Counted from the first letter of the stretch, positions 1-10,722 are shown. The stretch: DNA of 64,000 bases from Plenodomus lindquistii (GCA_025504975.1 JANUWI010000001.1:5208001-5272000), one strand, 5' to 3'. Program-made: numbers and translations. The notes: generated by a model not told the origin, from the sequence alone.

Positions 1-1671
1 TGCAAGGGATTTGCGGTTCGCCGCGCAACCCCGCCACCAGTATCGCCCTTTTCAGGGTGGAGCGCGTGGAAGCAGCCTGAGATATGGGGAATCGTTTCCT
101 TTTGGAAAGACGACCTGATAGACCGCATGGTCCATGGCAATATTGCAACAGGCACTCTCATGCGCATCGCCTCCGTTGGCTCTTCCTGTCCCGCGTCCGC
201 GCGTCCATTTGGCCATGTACCCACCCGGGTTCGCCCGTTCTATTGCCCCCAACCGAGGGCCGCTCCGTCGCTCCATCGATTGCTTCTTCGCGTTCCGCCC
301 GCCCTCTCAGGTTCGCCTGTCTTTCTCTTCTTTCATGATAGTTAGGGCGACAGTTCCGTCAGAAGATCATATACTCCACCCGCAGGGGACTTGCGTCTCA
401 CGATGTTTTACCCCGCCACGGGAGGTCCTCTATCCAGAGCTGACCCCTCTTTTTAGAGCTGTACCGAGTGTGGAAGATGTCAGCAGATATTGAGTATCAC
501 TGCTGCCCCCTGGGCATGTGGCATTCTAGGAGACCGAATGGTCCTTGGCAGTAACTTGTGGCTTTGGGAGCTCGGTGATACGTACGACTGCTTGTGGTTC
601 CGCCCCATCAGTCTACGATTTTTCTTGGTTGGTTGTGGTTCTCTTGTCGCGTTTTGGCGTATCAAATCCCTTTCTTTAGGGCGGGGTGTTTTTTTTGTAT
701 TACAGTGGGATTGTTGGCGTAGTGGGTTTGAGATATACAGCGGGACATGCGCTATCTTACAAGTTCTTGTTTGGAGAAGTACTGGATCGCGGTAACCGGA
801 TCAATCGGTACTGGGTTTCGATCGCAAGAGGAGGACGGGCGGTAGAAGTCGGACTCTTGCGCCTCCCCGTGGTGCCGCCTGGATAATTCGAGTAACCCCC
901 CGTTTTGTGAAAAGTGGGGGTGCGAGATGCAACTAGATGCAAGAGACGCAGGTTTTCCATAGTCCAATTAACGACTCATTATATTACACAAAATCGTCGT
1001 TCTGAGTCTTGTCTCCCGTTTTCTTCTTGAGCATAACTCAATCACTGTTCACATGACACACTAGATCTGTCGCTCGCAATAACGACGACATGCCCGCTCT
1101 GTTGGCTATTCACCATTGCTCACTGCTCTTGAGGTCAAGGAATTAGTATATACCAAGCTCATTCTAGAGTGATGAGGTTCGTATGCGGTTGTGTGTTGAC
1201 AGGACAAAGTCGCGCCGGATGAACGAGTATTCCTGGATTATTGCGAAGAGAGGCTGGGGCGTGTGTGATAGCTTTTGTCCGTCATGAAGGGGACTGAGTG
1301 GTGGAGGGGAATTAAGGATCAGGGATCAGATAATTAGTCAGCCCGAAGGAATGTCATGTTTTGGACAAATACTTTCCCAGCAGAAATCTCCATCACATGG
1401 CTGGGAGTCCCCCAATGAAGATTCCCGAGCATGTGACCGGGCTGGAATGATGCAGATGTCTGTTCAAGGCTGCATGCAGCATTTGTAGATAGTATTACGA
1501 CACTGTGTTACATGTGGTTACGTGGTCAAGTGCTCGTGCTGGAAAGAGGGACTAGGATGAGAGAGAAAATACATTTATGATATTTGAAATATGTATCAGT
1601 GTTGGGACTGGACTTTTGGTCTGGAAGTGCTGGTGCTGTGATGTACCTACATGGACAAGCCCTTTAGAATC
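1..1671. other. Stretch without recognisable gene
   Basis: Several short overlapping open frames lie in the GC-rich first 500 bases and again at 490-970, but they overlap each other on both strands and none shows a recognisable domain. The sequence turns more AT-rich from about 960 on. It may hold the 3' flank of the kinase-like gene on the minus strand and the flank of a gene beyond the left edge. I see no RNA gene or repeat. Confidence 0.5.
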
Positions 1672-2640
1672 TTATGTTAACATCTCACGCACCGCCAAAG
1701 CAGCTTCTACAAGCGCTTCAGCAGTAGGACGATCTGCAGCGTCAGCTTCAAGACACTGCTTCATCAAGTTCACAAACGCCGTGGTATACGGGACAGCCCG
1801 CTGGGCATTACGCACGTCATGAATATGCAAGTGCAACTGCGACTGTGGCAACGGAACAAGACCCACCGTATTCGTGTACAAGCAATACAGCACGAAGCCA
1901 AAGTAGTACACATCGCCTGTTTCATTGGCGCTAACATCCATACCCGACAGAGGCAAGCCGCTCGAAACAAGCGTGAGTTTAGAGATATCCCATCCCTTTG
2001 CCGCGACCTCTGACATTGTGACCGAGCAGCCGAAATCGCCTAGTTTGACAATCGGATAAGACGACGAGTCGTGCTCGTGCAGTTTCGCTCCGAGGAAGAT
2101 ATTTGCCAGCGAGACGTCGCGATGTACGATTGTATCCCAGGCCTGCAAATCGTGAGCGCGAGTCGCAGGACCATGATGACAATACTGCAACGCCCTCGCG
2201 ACACACTCGATAACATGCCAGATGAAACCCTCAGGAACAACCTCATCCCGGCTTTGACACTGTTTCATAAGCCCCAGCAAACTGCCACCCGAACAGTACT
2301 CCATTACCACCCACGCACACCCTGGATCAACATGCGCATCGTATAAACGCGGAACACACGCGTGATCTAGTTGAGCCATGATGTGTATTTCCCTTTGAGC
2401 TACATCCGCGCATGACTCCTCAGATGGTGGGAGACACTTGAGCACGTACAACTTGCCACTATCGCTGTGCGTGTCGCGGACAAGATAGATACCACGATTA
2501 CAAAAACCCCCTACATCGCCCATTTTCGACACAAGTACCCATCGACCGTGTAGTATGGCGCCGGTGTCGAATTTCTCGGGGGCAAAGTTGGTTTCTGACA
2601 TGGAGAGGGCGGGGTTGGGGATGGGGGGTGGGGATGACAT
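1672..2640 (-). CDS. Protein kinase domain protein (Ser/Thr kinase-like)
   Basis: Single-exon gene of 322 residues that is almost entirely one protein kinase domain. Visible landmarks are a glycine-containing loop region near residues 38-50, a VLKC segment near residue 68 as the likely ATP-binding lysine, the catalytic loop HRDVSLANIF near residue 173 (HRDxxxxN) and GDFG near residue 200 (metal-binding DFG). The C-lobe continues to the stop (DVYYFGFVLY, then DRPTAEALV). The catalytic residues are therefore all present and an active Ser/Thr kinase is likely. The activation segment lacks an obvious APE motif, so the family cannot be named and the substrate is unknown. No transmembrane segment or extra domain is seen. 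The start is the first ATG of the frame and precedes a short Pro/Ser-rich leader. It stands alone, about 0.7 kb from the esterase gene. Confidence 0.8.
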   Translation of the reverse strand: MSSPPPIPNPALSMSETNFAPEKFDTGAILHGRWVLVSKMGDVGGFCNRGIYLVRDTHSDSGKLYVLKCLPPSEESCADVAQREIHIMAQLDHACVPRLYDAHVDPGCAWVVMEYCSGGSLLGLMKQCQSRDEVVPEGFIWHVIECVARALQYCHHGPATRAHDLQAWDTIVHRDVSLANIFLGAKLHEHDSSSYPIVKLGDFGCSVTMSEVAAKGWDISKLTLVSSGLPLSGMDVSANETGDVYYFGFVLYCLYTNTVGLVPLPQSQLHLHIHDVRNAQRAVPYTTAFVNLMKQCLEADAADRPTAEALVEAALAVREMLT

Positions 2641-3344
2641 TGTGGGAATGTGGGGATTTGGTGATGTGATGTGAGGCGTGGGTTTTGCGTTGGAAAAAAA
2701 GTGCGGATGTCTACGAAGGAGTTTGAGTGTTGGGGCTTGGAATTTTGTGCTTCGTTTGGATGCTTTTTGCGGGAAGGAAATGAATCTTGAGAGATTTAGG
2801 TTATGTAGCTGGGAATGTATGATGTTGTGTGAGCATAGAGTAATATTTGAGATTCATGGCTTGAGATATACATTGTGGTTTCGAGACATTGTTCAATGTG
2901 CACCAAGTGGAAGTAGCGTCAGTGTATTGTGACTGATCTACGACGATAGTGCCTGGGTATGAACGTTGTAATGGATTTGGGGTTGCAATATGTAAAGTAA
3001 CTTTTCGACCCGGAAAGTTAGTCATCTGGAGGAGCTCTGATGCATTATTACAGAATATGGCAGGACTCATCAGCTTGTTGCAATCGGATGTGGGAGTAGA
3101 TGTCTGATCCTCCCCAGGCCGCGTGATAGTGTTAGAGTCATTTTACAGATTGATAGACACTCTTTTTTGAAGTAAGTTGTGAAATCCATCCACATGAGCC
3201 CCTTTGTACTATCCGCACCGCGCTACAGCATTTTTCGTTGACTCCCTGAATTGATAGAAAGTTGCCTCTTCATACCTACCCAGATCTCAGATTGCAAAGA
3301 AGAATCCTTTCGTTACTCATTTCCACGCTTACAATGTTGTTTGA
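2641..3344. other. Intergenic, kinase promoter side
   Basis: About 700 bases with no supportable gene. It contains the upstream flank of the kinase gene and the downstream flank of the esterase gene, both on the minus strand. Short open frames here have no recognisable features. Confidence 0.5.
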
Positions 3345-4151
3345 CTACGATTTGATCACATCAGCCAAAGGCTGATACCATGTTTCAGCCAACTTCCTAT
3401 TCCCAGCATCATTCGGATGCACACCATCACCAGTCATACTGGCAGTACTGAAGCCCGTCCATGCGTCCACGACCGTAATGGGACTGCTTGCAGTGCTTTT
3501 TCCAGGTGCCCATGACTGAATCGCAGCATTGAGCGCGACAACACGATTACCGCATTCCGCGCAATTAGGAGGGTTCATCGGGATAATCTTTGCGACAAGA
3601 ATCTTCATGGTCGACTTTGAAGCACGCATCTGGTCGACAAGCTTGCTGAATGCAGAGGTAATCTCTGCGGGGGAGCGGTTGCTCCAGACATCATTAGTGC
3701 CCAAGTGCATGATTACGATGTCGGGCTTGGTCGAGGATAGCCACCCGGGGAGTTGGTTTTGTGCAGCGATGTTGACTGCTAAGAAGCCTCCCTGATCCTG
3801 TTAGCTGGTGGCATACCTAAGATGAGATCCACTGAGCCTTACGTGACCCTCGTTCTCTCCGTCGTACGTGAAACCGCAGCCTTGGCCGGCCAGCGTGCCT
3901 ACGAAATCTGTGTTCTTTATACCTGCTTGTTGAAGCTTTTGCCACAAGTATGCGCGCCAGCAGCCCTGGATGAGGTTAACAGGCGATAACGTGAGGGGAA
4001 GTAGTGTGCATACTGGACTTCCTGTGATGGAATCGCCAAGTGCCATGATCTTGACCACTGATTGTCGCTCGGCCAGGCTTGCGGGTGCAGCGTAGACTGC
4101 GGTCATCAGGAGCGCGGCGGCCAATGCGACAGTCTTTATGATTGGACACAT
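3345..4151 (-). CDS. Secreted SGNH/GDSL esterase, carbohydrate esterase family 3 type (acetylxylan esterase-like)
   Basis: Three exons, complement(join(3345..3791, 3843..3965, 4014..4151)), 235 residues. An N-terminal hydrophobic stretch ending in Ala-rich sequence before residue 30 is a likely signal peptide, so the enzyme should be secreted. SGNH blocks are clear: GDSITGSPGCWR with the catalytic Ser, HLGTND with the Asn of block III, and DGVHPN with the catalytic Asp/His pair near the C-terminus. The GDSITGSPGCWR block is typical of CE3 enzymes, which remove acetyl groups from xylan. The first intron (48 nt, 3966-4013) is a multiple of three and has no in-frame stop, so retention would insert 16 residues inside block I. 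The second intron is 51 nt (3792-3842). The GH43 glycosidase lies upstream on the same strand, which fits cooperation in hemicellulose breakdown. The fold assignment is firm; the substrate is inferred. Confidence 0.85.
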
Positions 4152-4877
4152 CAGCTCGATAGATATCGTGTAGAGTTAGTTGTCTGGGGATGGAAGCTGG
4201 AGATCTTTAACACGACCTTAGCTTTGTTCTTATATTCGCGCTCGCGCGCCTGAGTAAAGGCACAAGATCGACAGACTGCTTTTGTGATTACCGACACATC
4301 TCAACGGCGGACCTTACCATCATTACAGAATCGCGTAAAAGAGCAATAACACGGAGCTGATCAGGGTACCCCGCAGCCTTAAAGATCCCACGTCAGGAGG
4401 AGAACTCAAGATTAAGGCGATACCGTGGGATTACTTCCGCTCCCCGTTATTATGGCATGCCCCAACGCTGTGGAACACGACCGCTGGAGACTATGTCGAT
4501 GGCCCATCAGACACATTTCTTGCACGCTCGTAGAATTTCTTGTGATTACGATGAAACAAGATAGATTAAACGTGCCCATTTTGTCCGCGGACATGCCGGC
4601 TCCGTCTGGCCGACAAGATGTCCAATCAAGCGTAGCAACTACGGATCATCAACCTTAGAAGTTGGCGACGTCACTATGCAACTAGATCGTGCCTATGTAC
4701 TAAGTAGGACAACTTATGTGTACTCATATTGGGCGCGCACGCCTCGTTACGATGACGTGCCGACCCTGGATATCTTCAATGATGTGCGACAGACTAGATA
4801 GTCATTTATCTAACTATTTCTAGAGATCAAGTCCAGTGGTCATCGCGCAAAAGCTTCTTGCCTCGAACTTTGAAGTG
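4152..4877. promoter_or_regulatory. Upstream region of the CE3 esterase
   Basis: About 730 bases between the esterase start and the GH43 stop, without a gene. Two matches to the loose CreA consensus SYGGRG occur: CTGGGG at 4184-4189 and, on the other strand, CCCCGC at 4369-4374. They would fit carbon catabolite repression, but the motif is short and expected by chance. I did not find the XlnR core GGCTAA. Confidence 0.2.
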
Positions 4878-6551
4878 TTACCGAAACTCTGCATACGCAA
4901 AGTGAGCCGGAGTGAGTGCTGGTTGCAGCTCGCCGAAAGCATACAACCCAAACATCATACCAGTGAATGGCTGGCCGATATCCGGATGACGAGTTATAAT
5001 CTGGGTGTCCACCTCGCCCAGCCATGTCCAGCCGTTCTCTTGCTGAGTGCCAGAATCTCGGTAGCCAAATTTGTAGCTTGTTGCGGTACAATCCACAATC
5101 AGTTTGATCTCGCCCTCCTCGCCGATGTGCGCTTCAACGAGCACGCCAGCATTCGCCGGCGGTGTAAAACGGACAACTCTTTGATCTTGCCCAGAGGCGC
5201 GAATCTGGCGGATACCAATGCTCGCGAAGCAAGTGTAATTCCACCAAGCAACTGTGCCAGCTTCTATGCGCGGTATACTGGGCTGGAAGTCTATTTGCGT
5301 TTCCCAGATTACTGGCCAATGTCTCTGCTTCCGCAGAAATAGTGTTGGCGATGTCGGCATCGACAAGGTGTAAGGTCCCCCATGCAGAGTTAGGTGTCCA
5401 GATCGATCAGTCAAAGAATAGTCGATCCTTGTGGGTGTATCTGTGGTCACCTTAGTAGAGCGATCAGTGCAGAATGTGCTCAACTGACTCTTCCTGTACC
5501 ATCCCAGACCCAGCTTATTGCTCGTGAAGTCATCTCTCCATCTCTTGTCGTCCTCAAGCTCATACATTCCGGGCCCCTCCATCTTCAAAGTCACAGGTCT
5601 CCCTCCATTGCAAATTGGCCAATCGTTCTCCCAGCGTACGGGCAATAGCAGTGATTCGCGTCCAAACACCGATGTCCGCCACTGCTTACCCTCTCGCTTT
5701 GGTCGCACACCCAAACACAATGCCCACCACTGACCGTGTGAATCCTCGACAAGATCGCAATGTCCGGTATTTTGCACATCATCATCGGTCGTGTTTCTCC
5801 ACAAGGGATTATGGGGCGCCTGTACCCAAGGTCCGAATGGGCTCTCAGTACTTCGAGCAACGTATTCGCAATGTCCAGATTCCGTGCCGCCTTCAGCAGT
5901 AAACAAATAGTAATAGCCGTTGCGTTTGAACAGATGCGACCCTTCTGCAACACCTGACGGTGACTCGCGAACCAACTTGGGGGTCGACGTCAAGGTCCCA
6001 GTCTCAAGATCCACGGTAGAGATATGAATGCCAAAGTCCTTGAGCTTCGAGTCTGCGTCACGATCAACCTTCCTGTACGTCGATGACAGATATACTAAGC
6101 CATCGTCGTCCCAGAATAGATCGTGGTCGAAGCCAATCTGGTCAAAATACACTGGATCCGACCACGTGCTATCATCCCAGATGTCCGCAGTCTTTACGTA
6201 GAAGCCTCGAGGCCAAACACGGTCGTCGAATTGCGGTCGGTAACGATCAAACGAGTTGGTAATGACGTAGTAGTAGCCATCATGATAGCGGATGGTAGTG
6301 GCCCAAACGCCGCCACCTGGTTCGGGTGTTTTGATGTCAACTTGAGATCTGCGTGCCAGGGCGTGACCAATGAGATGCCATTTGATCAAGTCCTTGCTGT
6401 GGTATATCGGCGCGCCGGGAAAGTACTCGAAACTTGATGTGACACAGAAGTAATCGTTGCCAACACGAAGGACTGATGGATCGGGGTTGAAGCCGGGAAT
6501 GATTGGGTTTTTGTATGTGCCTACTGATGTTGCGCTTCCTCGGGGGTCCAT
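4878..6551 (-). CDS. Glycoside hydrolase family 43 (beta-xylosidase / alpha-L-arabinofuranosidase type), intracellular
   Basis: Uninterrupted frame; the first true ATG is at 6551 in a good context (A at -3, G at +4), giving 557 residues. The longer frame upstream opens only at a TTG. Near the N-terminus NPIIPGFNPDPS carries the general-base Asp of GH43. FDHDLFWDDDG holds the pKa-modulating Asp and AEGSHLF the proton-donor Glu, all in the five-bladed propeller spanning roughly residues 10-320. The remaining 230 residues form the usual C-terminal beta-sandwich, ending in FGLYAFGELQPA and FAYAEFR-like sequence. Length and architecture match two-domain fungal GH43 xylosidases. No signal peptide is visible, so the enzyme is probably cytosolic and acts on imported xylo- or arabino-oligosaccharides. 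It lies upstream of the CE3 esterase on the same strand. Xylosidase versus arabinofuranosidase activity cannot be decided by eye. Confidence 0.9.
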   Translation of the reverse strand: MDPRGSATSVGTYKNPIIPGFNPDPSVLRVGNDYFCVTSSFEYFPGAPIYHSKDLIKWHLIGHALARRSQVDIKTPEPGGGVWATTIRYHDGYYYVITNSFDRYRPQFDDRVWPRGFYVKTADIWDDSTWSDPVYFDQIGFDHDLFWDDDGLVYLSSTYRKVDRDADSKLKDFGIHISTVDLETGTLTSTPKLVRESPSGVAEGSHLFKRNGYYYLFTAEGGTESGHCEYVARSTESPFGPWVQAPHNPLWRNTTDDDVQNTGHCDLVEDSHGQWWALCLGVRPKREGKQWRTSVFGRESLLLPVRWENDWPICNGGRPVTLKMEGPGMYELEDDKRWRDDFTSNKLGLGWYRKSQLSTFCTDRSTKVTTDTPTRIDYSLTDRSGHLTLHGGPYTLSMPTSPTLFLRKQRHWPVIWETQIDFQPSIPRIEAGTVAWWNYTCFASIGIRQIRASGQDQRVVRFTPPANAGVLVEAHIGEEGEIKLIVDCTATSYKFGYRDSGTQQENGWTWLGEVDTQIITRHPDIGQPFTGMMFGLYAFGELQPALTPAHFAYAEFR

Positions 6552-7184
6552 GTTCGTTCGCAATAGGCCACGTTGTTGTTGGTCGGATGCTGCGAGGTCA
6601 CGGCTGATGGCGCGTGTATCCGTGTACAAATGGTCGCTGACCAAAAAGTATCGGCGAAGGACCTTCTCGCATTGAATCTTTCTCGCTTGATTTTTTCCTC
6701 GAATCAGATTGCGTCCAGAAGAGCGATGTTCTCGTTAGTGACAATGGTAGCCTACCATAGAAGGGCTGGACACCGGTGCGGGGCAACATCGCGATACTTC
6801 AATGCGTAGTATGGCAAGTTCAGCTCATTTGAACAATGCTGAAGTGTGATACGTATCAATTCCGCAGACTATCGATTGGTGTTCAGATGCCCTGGTGTCC
6901 GGATGGCTGACACCATCGCGTCGCTGGCAACGCGACCAGACCACTGTTTGCATCTTCTTCAAGTCGTGGACCGCAGTTGCTTTTTTCTGTTGGAAACCTA
7001 GAAAAGATTATAAGTTAACAGACTTTCTCAAACACCCTCGGGTACATGTACGCATCTAGCTCCGGATCTGCGAATAGGCAAGCGCAGATGCAAAAGGTAC
7101 ATAGATGTCCAGATTATCAATATTGCGAAGTATTTCGGCGCGGGAGCTCATGTGCTGCTACGTTTAGATGGAATTAGGTTGGTC
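6552..7184. other. GH43 upstream flank
   Basis: About 630 bases with no gene. It is the promoter side of the GH43 gene and the downstream side of the dehydrogenase pseudogene. No XlnR-type GGCTAA element was seen. Confidence 0.4.
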
Positions 7185-8285
7185 TCACAGTGTTCGATCC
7201 GGCCCGCTGTTTGTGTCCACAACAACACTGTGCTCTGCCTTACGTCGACTGACACAGTCCATCACTGCTTGCTTCAACCCATCCTTAAGCCCAACCACCG
7301 GCTTGTACCCAAGTCTTTTCTTCGCCTTGTCGATGCAAAAGTACCTGGCCATACAGCTAAGCCTGACCTTTGTTCTCGTCAAAGGTGATTCGCCCAACCT
7401 GAGAATCCAGAACGTCCACTCCAGTAGCCCTGCAAGCAGCAATGCACATGGTCGCTTGATGATCCACACCTGTTCTGGCCGCATTACATCCCCTGCGTAC
7501 CCCCAGACCAGTCGTGTAAAGTCTCAAAAATATTGAGGTTCATCGTTTGTAATGAAGAACGCTTTCCCATCTACCCGGTCATCATGATTAGGCTGGCTTT
7601 CCTGGCTTTTGACCAACGCGGCAGCGGCAAGGTAGTGCGCGTAGGCTTTTCAGTGAAGTCGAAGAGATTGCGATTGTCACCAATCTGCACCCTCGTCTGT
7701 CCGCGATAGTATGAGTCTAGAATTCCAGGAAGTACGACGAGATCGCCAAGGCGAAAGATGCCGGACGGCCGGATAGCGCATATCAAGAAGCGCGGAGTTG
7801 TGCTTTGAGTCTGATCATTCTGCAACAAGACAAACGTCTCCGCAACAGCCTTGGTCTATACAAAGAACTCCGGCTGTTGCTCGTCGAGGATCACAAGGAG
7901 ATTCTCATCATCGTTCCTGAGGTCGGTCTTGGAATCACTGATGACACTTGCGGAGCTAGTGTACACGAAAGATCGAGTCCCGGAATCCTTTGCAATTTGG
8001 ATCAAAGCTTTAGTGCCCTCCACGCTGACTTTGTACATGGTGCGGCCAGGAGCGTTGAACTTTGGACTGGCTGTGTGTATCACCACATCAGGCCTTGCAT
8101 GTTAAAAACTATGGCGCATCACTTCGAGGTCGGTGAGGTCTTCTATATGGTAGGCGACACCGTCAAGCCGGTAAGAAGATTGGCGAAGACTGACAGAATG
8201 TAAGCGTTTGCAGCCATTCTGCGAGAAAAGCCGGAGGATCTAGATGGCGAGACCGCCGCTGCCACCGGTCACTAAGACTGTGCTA
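7185..8285 (-). pseudogene. Broken NAD(P)-dependent sterol dehydrogenase / 3-beta-HSD family gene (Erg26-like)
   Basis: Relic of an extended short-chain dehydrogenase. Reading from about 8285 leftward: VLVTGGSGGLA is the Rossmann glycine motif, then ILRLFSQNG, then RLDGVAYHIEDLTDLEVM, then HARPDVVIHTASP, then VEGTKALIQIAKDSGTRSFVYTSSASV, then TKAVAETFVLLQN and AIRPSGIFRLGD. After a change of frame comes MARYFCIDKAKKRLGYKPVVGLKDG, the usual C-terminal segment. In-frame stops interrupt otherwise good homology: TAG at 8240-8242 after the glycine motif, TAA before HARPDVV (about 8104), and TAG before TKAVAE (about 7850). The downstream part is frameshifted and no start ATG was found. The family normally oxidises 3-beta-hydroxy sterols or similar substrates. 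Introns could remove one break but not all of them. Confidence 0.75.
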
Positions 8286-9551
8286 GAGATTGATCTTCCA
8301 CAATAGTAGCCTGGTCTGTCAGAAATAAAGGTAGAGTAAAGAGGGGTGATGGAAGTGCAATGGACGGACGATTGAACGAAGTGCATGATTGAAGGGGTAA
8401 GATATGATTGTTCGGACCCTGCTCACATTTAGCCGCAATCCTTCACAACTATCCTACATTCAGCTACTATGGTCATACTCAGCATAGATACTTTTGTGGA
8501 CGTTCTGGTGGCACCCTTTGGACGCTTTTCATACATTGTGGAGGGCTCTAGTGCATGGTCTAAATATCTCTGACCGTATGAGCTTGCGCCGCGCAGATGA
8601 CGATAGTCACCTTCACAGTGCTAGGCTATACTGTGTCCTACAACAAAATGACGACCTATTTGGATGTTGAGAAAGATGAGCTCCCATGTCATTATCTAAC
8701 GCCTCAAGCTTGACATCTGCTGAATTCAGCAGCCTTTCGAAAACTTGAGCACACCGATCCCGTTGGCTTGTTTCAGCCTTCGCAGCGGTCGCGTGCAGGG
8801 ATTGACTTGTTCGAAACCTTTTGGATCATTTGAAAATGCATGCAATTGCAAGCCATCGATATTATTTCCCGCTGTTTTGATATTTTAAAGGGCATGAAAT
8901 TCATTTTTGCTAACCTAACTCGACTATGAGTAAGCCGCAGCATACACAGTACGTAGGTGTTGCACGATCGCGATCTAGACCCTTGGAGTCTCTGATGCGC
9001 ATTGACATACTTTCGATGCAGTTATTTCAGGATACATACGTAAGACCGAGGCTTGGGATCAATACAATCCCTGCATCGAGACGTTCGGGGAAGCTCTGGC
9101 GAGTGGCTTGGTTCATTGGAGTCTTGTTTTGAAAGCGCACTGTACTGAAGGATAAATACGAGAAATAAACCTCAACGATATATCTATAATATTGATGAGA
9201 TCTGTCTCGTCGAGATGGCTTGACGGAAAGGTCGATCGTATGGCGTTGGTAAAAAGCCGTCTCATCCGTGACACGGACTACCGGACACTGATGACGCAAA
9301 TGCGATTGGCTGAGGAAGTGGCTGGAGCGGAGTTGCGCCATGCACCGACGAATTGTGGTCTCCACAAATGGCCCGTAAAAGTGGCGGTGTCAACCATGAT
9401 GAGACAACTACGGCGAGTCTCAGATGTACATAAGGATCGAGCCCAGCTGTGTTGATTGTTGTACAATTGCAATCCCAAACATCAAATCTCGACGGCATAA
9501 GACCAAACCCCAACTTAGATCCTTGAACTCGAGAAGGACTGAAGCTTCAAA
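8286..9551. other. Intergenic region upstream of the CVNH-LysM gene
   Basis: About 1.27 kb without a supportable gene. Open frames at 8926-9132 and 9192-9455 overlap minus-strand frames and show no domain. The right part must contain the promoter of the lectin gene at 9552. Confidence 0.4.
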
Positions 9552-10634
9552 ATGACCAACTACGGCGGTAACGGCTACCAGCAGCACCAAGGCGGGTATA
9601 ATAACGGTGGTGGATATGGCGGTCAACCGTACGGTCAACAGTACGGTCAGCAACCCCCTCACGGAGGCGAGGCGAGCGCCTACTATGGACAAGGGCAGCC
9701 TCACGGCGGCCCGCCGCAGAACTTCGGAGGCCCAGGTTACGGACAGGCACCGCCACAATACCAGCAGTATCCGTCGGCGGCAGCGCATTCGTCCAACTCT
9801 GGACGCAACTCAGAGAACCAAGGCCACCAAAACCAGTACGGAGGAGCGGGCGACCCAGAAGGTGATCGTGGTATTATGGGCGGAATAGCAGGCGGAGCAG
9901 CAGGCGCTTTCGGTGGCCATGCCCTCGGCGGCAAGGCAGGACATGACAAAATTGGTACCGTCGTCGGTGCTTTAGCGGGAGCGTTCGCGGGACACAAGGC
10001 TCAGGATGCTGCTTCAGACTGGAAGGACGAGCGACACGAAAAGAAGGAACACCAGAAGCAACAGCACCAACAGCATCAACAGGCTCCTATGCAGCACTCG
10101 AAACATGAGGAAGAGAGCTCACGCAGTCGGGGAGACTACGGCGGTAACTTCACCGCCTCATCGCGAGACATCCGCCTCGATGCCTACGGCGACTACAACC
10201 TTCATGCTCAGTGCCGCCGAACTGATGGATCGTACCAATCGAGCACTCTCAGTCTCAACCAGATCCTCGAGAACGATGACGGTAGCTTCCGCTGGTCGCA
10301 GGGCTCTAGCAATGGCTCCACCACCTACACCGTCCAGCAAGGCGATACGCTCCGTGCTATCGCGGGACGGTTCAGTCATTGTTCTTACGAAGACTTGGCT
10401 CGCCACAACAACATTCAGAATGCGGATATGATCTATCCTGGCCAGGCTTTACAAATTCCGGGTGGAGGCAGTCGCGGAGGAGCCAACTTTGGTGCAACGG
10501 CACGGAACATGAGGCTCGTTGATGGCGGTCAGAGGTTGGAAGGCGAGCTGGAGCGCAACGGACAATGGCATACGCGATCGATCATCTTGGACGAGCGTAT
10601 CGGAAATAGGAACGGTTGTTTGGAATTCGTATAA
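9552..10634 (+). CDS. CVNH-LysM lectin with Gly/Gln-rich glycine-zipper N-terminus
   Basis: Single exon, 360 residues. Residues 1-100 are low complexity, rich in Gly, Gln, Tyr and Pro (repeats such as YGQQYGQQ). About 105-150 is a glycine-zipper-like stretch (GGIAGGAAGAFGGHALGG, then GALAGAFAGHKAQD). 151-195 is a charged His/Gln/Lys linker. The first half of a CyanoVirin-N homology domain runs about 196-252 (NFTASSRDIRL, LHAQCRRTDGSY). It is interrupted by a LysM domain at about 256-303 (TYTVQQGDTLRAIAGRF to IYPGQALQIP). The second CVNH half (ATARNMRLVDGGQRLEGEL) closes the protein. LysM inserted inside CVNH is an established fungal architecture; CVNH domains bind mannose-type glycans and LysM binds chitin or GlcNAc polymers. 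No signal peptide is visible, so a cytoplasmic or unconventionally exported location is likely. The stop lies 88 bases from the convergent transporter gene. Confidence 0.93.
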   Translation: MTNYGGNGYQQHQGGYNNGGGYGGQPYGQQYGQQPPHGGEASAYYGQGQPHGGPPQNFGGPGYGQAPPQYQQYPSAAAHSSNSGRNSENQGHQNQYGGAGDPEGDRGIMGGIAGGAAGAFGGHALGGKAGHDKIGTVVGALAGAFAGHKAQDAASDWKDERHEKKEHQKQQHQQHQQAPMQHSKHEEESSRSRGDYGGNFTASSRDIRLDAYGDYNLHAQCRRTDGSYQSSTLSLNQILENDDGSFRWSQGSSNGSTTYTVQQGDTLRAIAGRFSHCSYEDLARHNNIQNADMIYPGQALQIPGGGSRGGANFGATARNMRLVDGGQRLEGELERNGQWHTRSIILDERIGNRNGCLEFV

Positions 10635-10722
10635 ATCGGGGCATTCAAAAGTAGATGAAAGCGAGTTTGCCACACAACATCTTTATATGCTTACATTGAA
10701 ATTGACCCTGATGATCAATGCT

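Noticed and set aside
84..493. Several overlapping plus-strand frames near the left edge
   Set aside because: They overlap one another and a minus-strand frame, have no domain and are explained by locally high GC.
4184..4189. Use of the CreA-like hexamer as firm evidence of glucose repression
   Set aside because: The SYGGRG consensus is too short; only listed as a weak regulatory note.
8926..9132. 68-codon plus-strand frame upstream of the lectin gene
   Set aside because: No domain, no conserved pattern, overlapped by a minus-strand frame.
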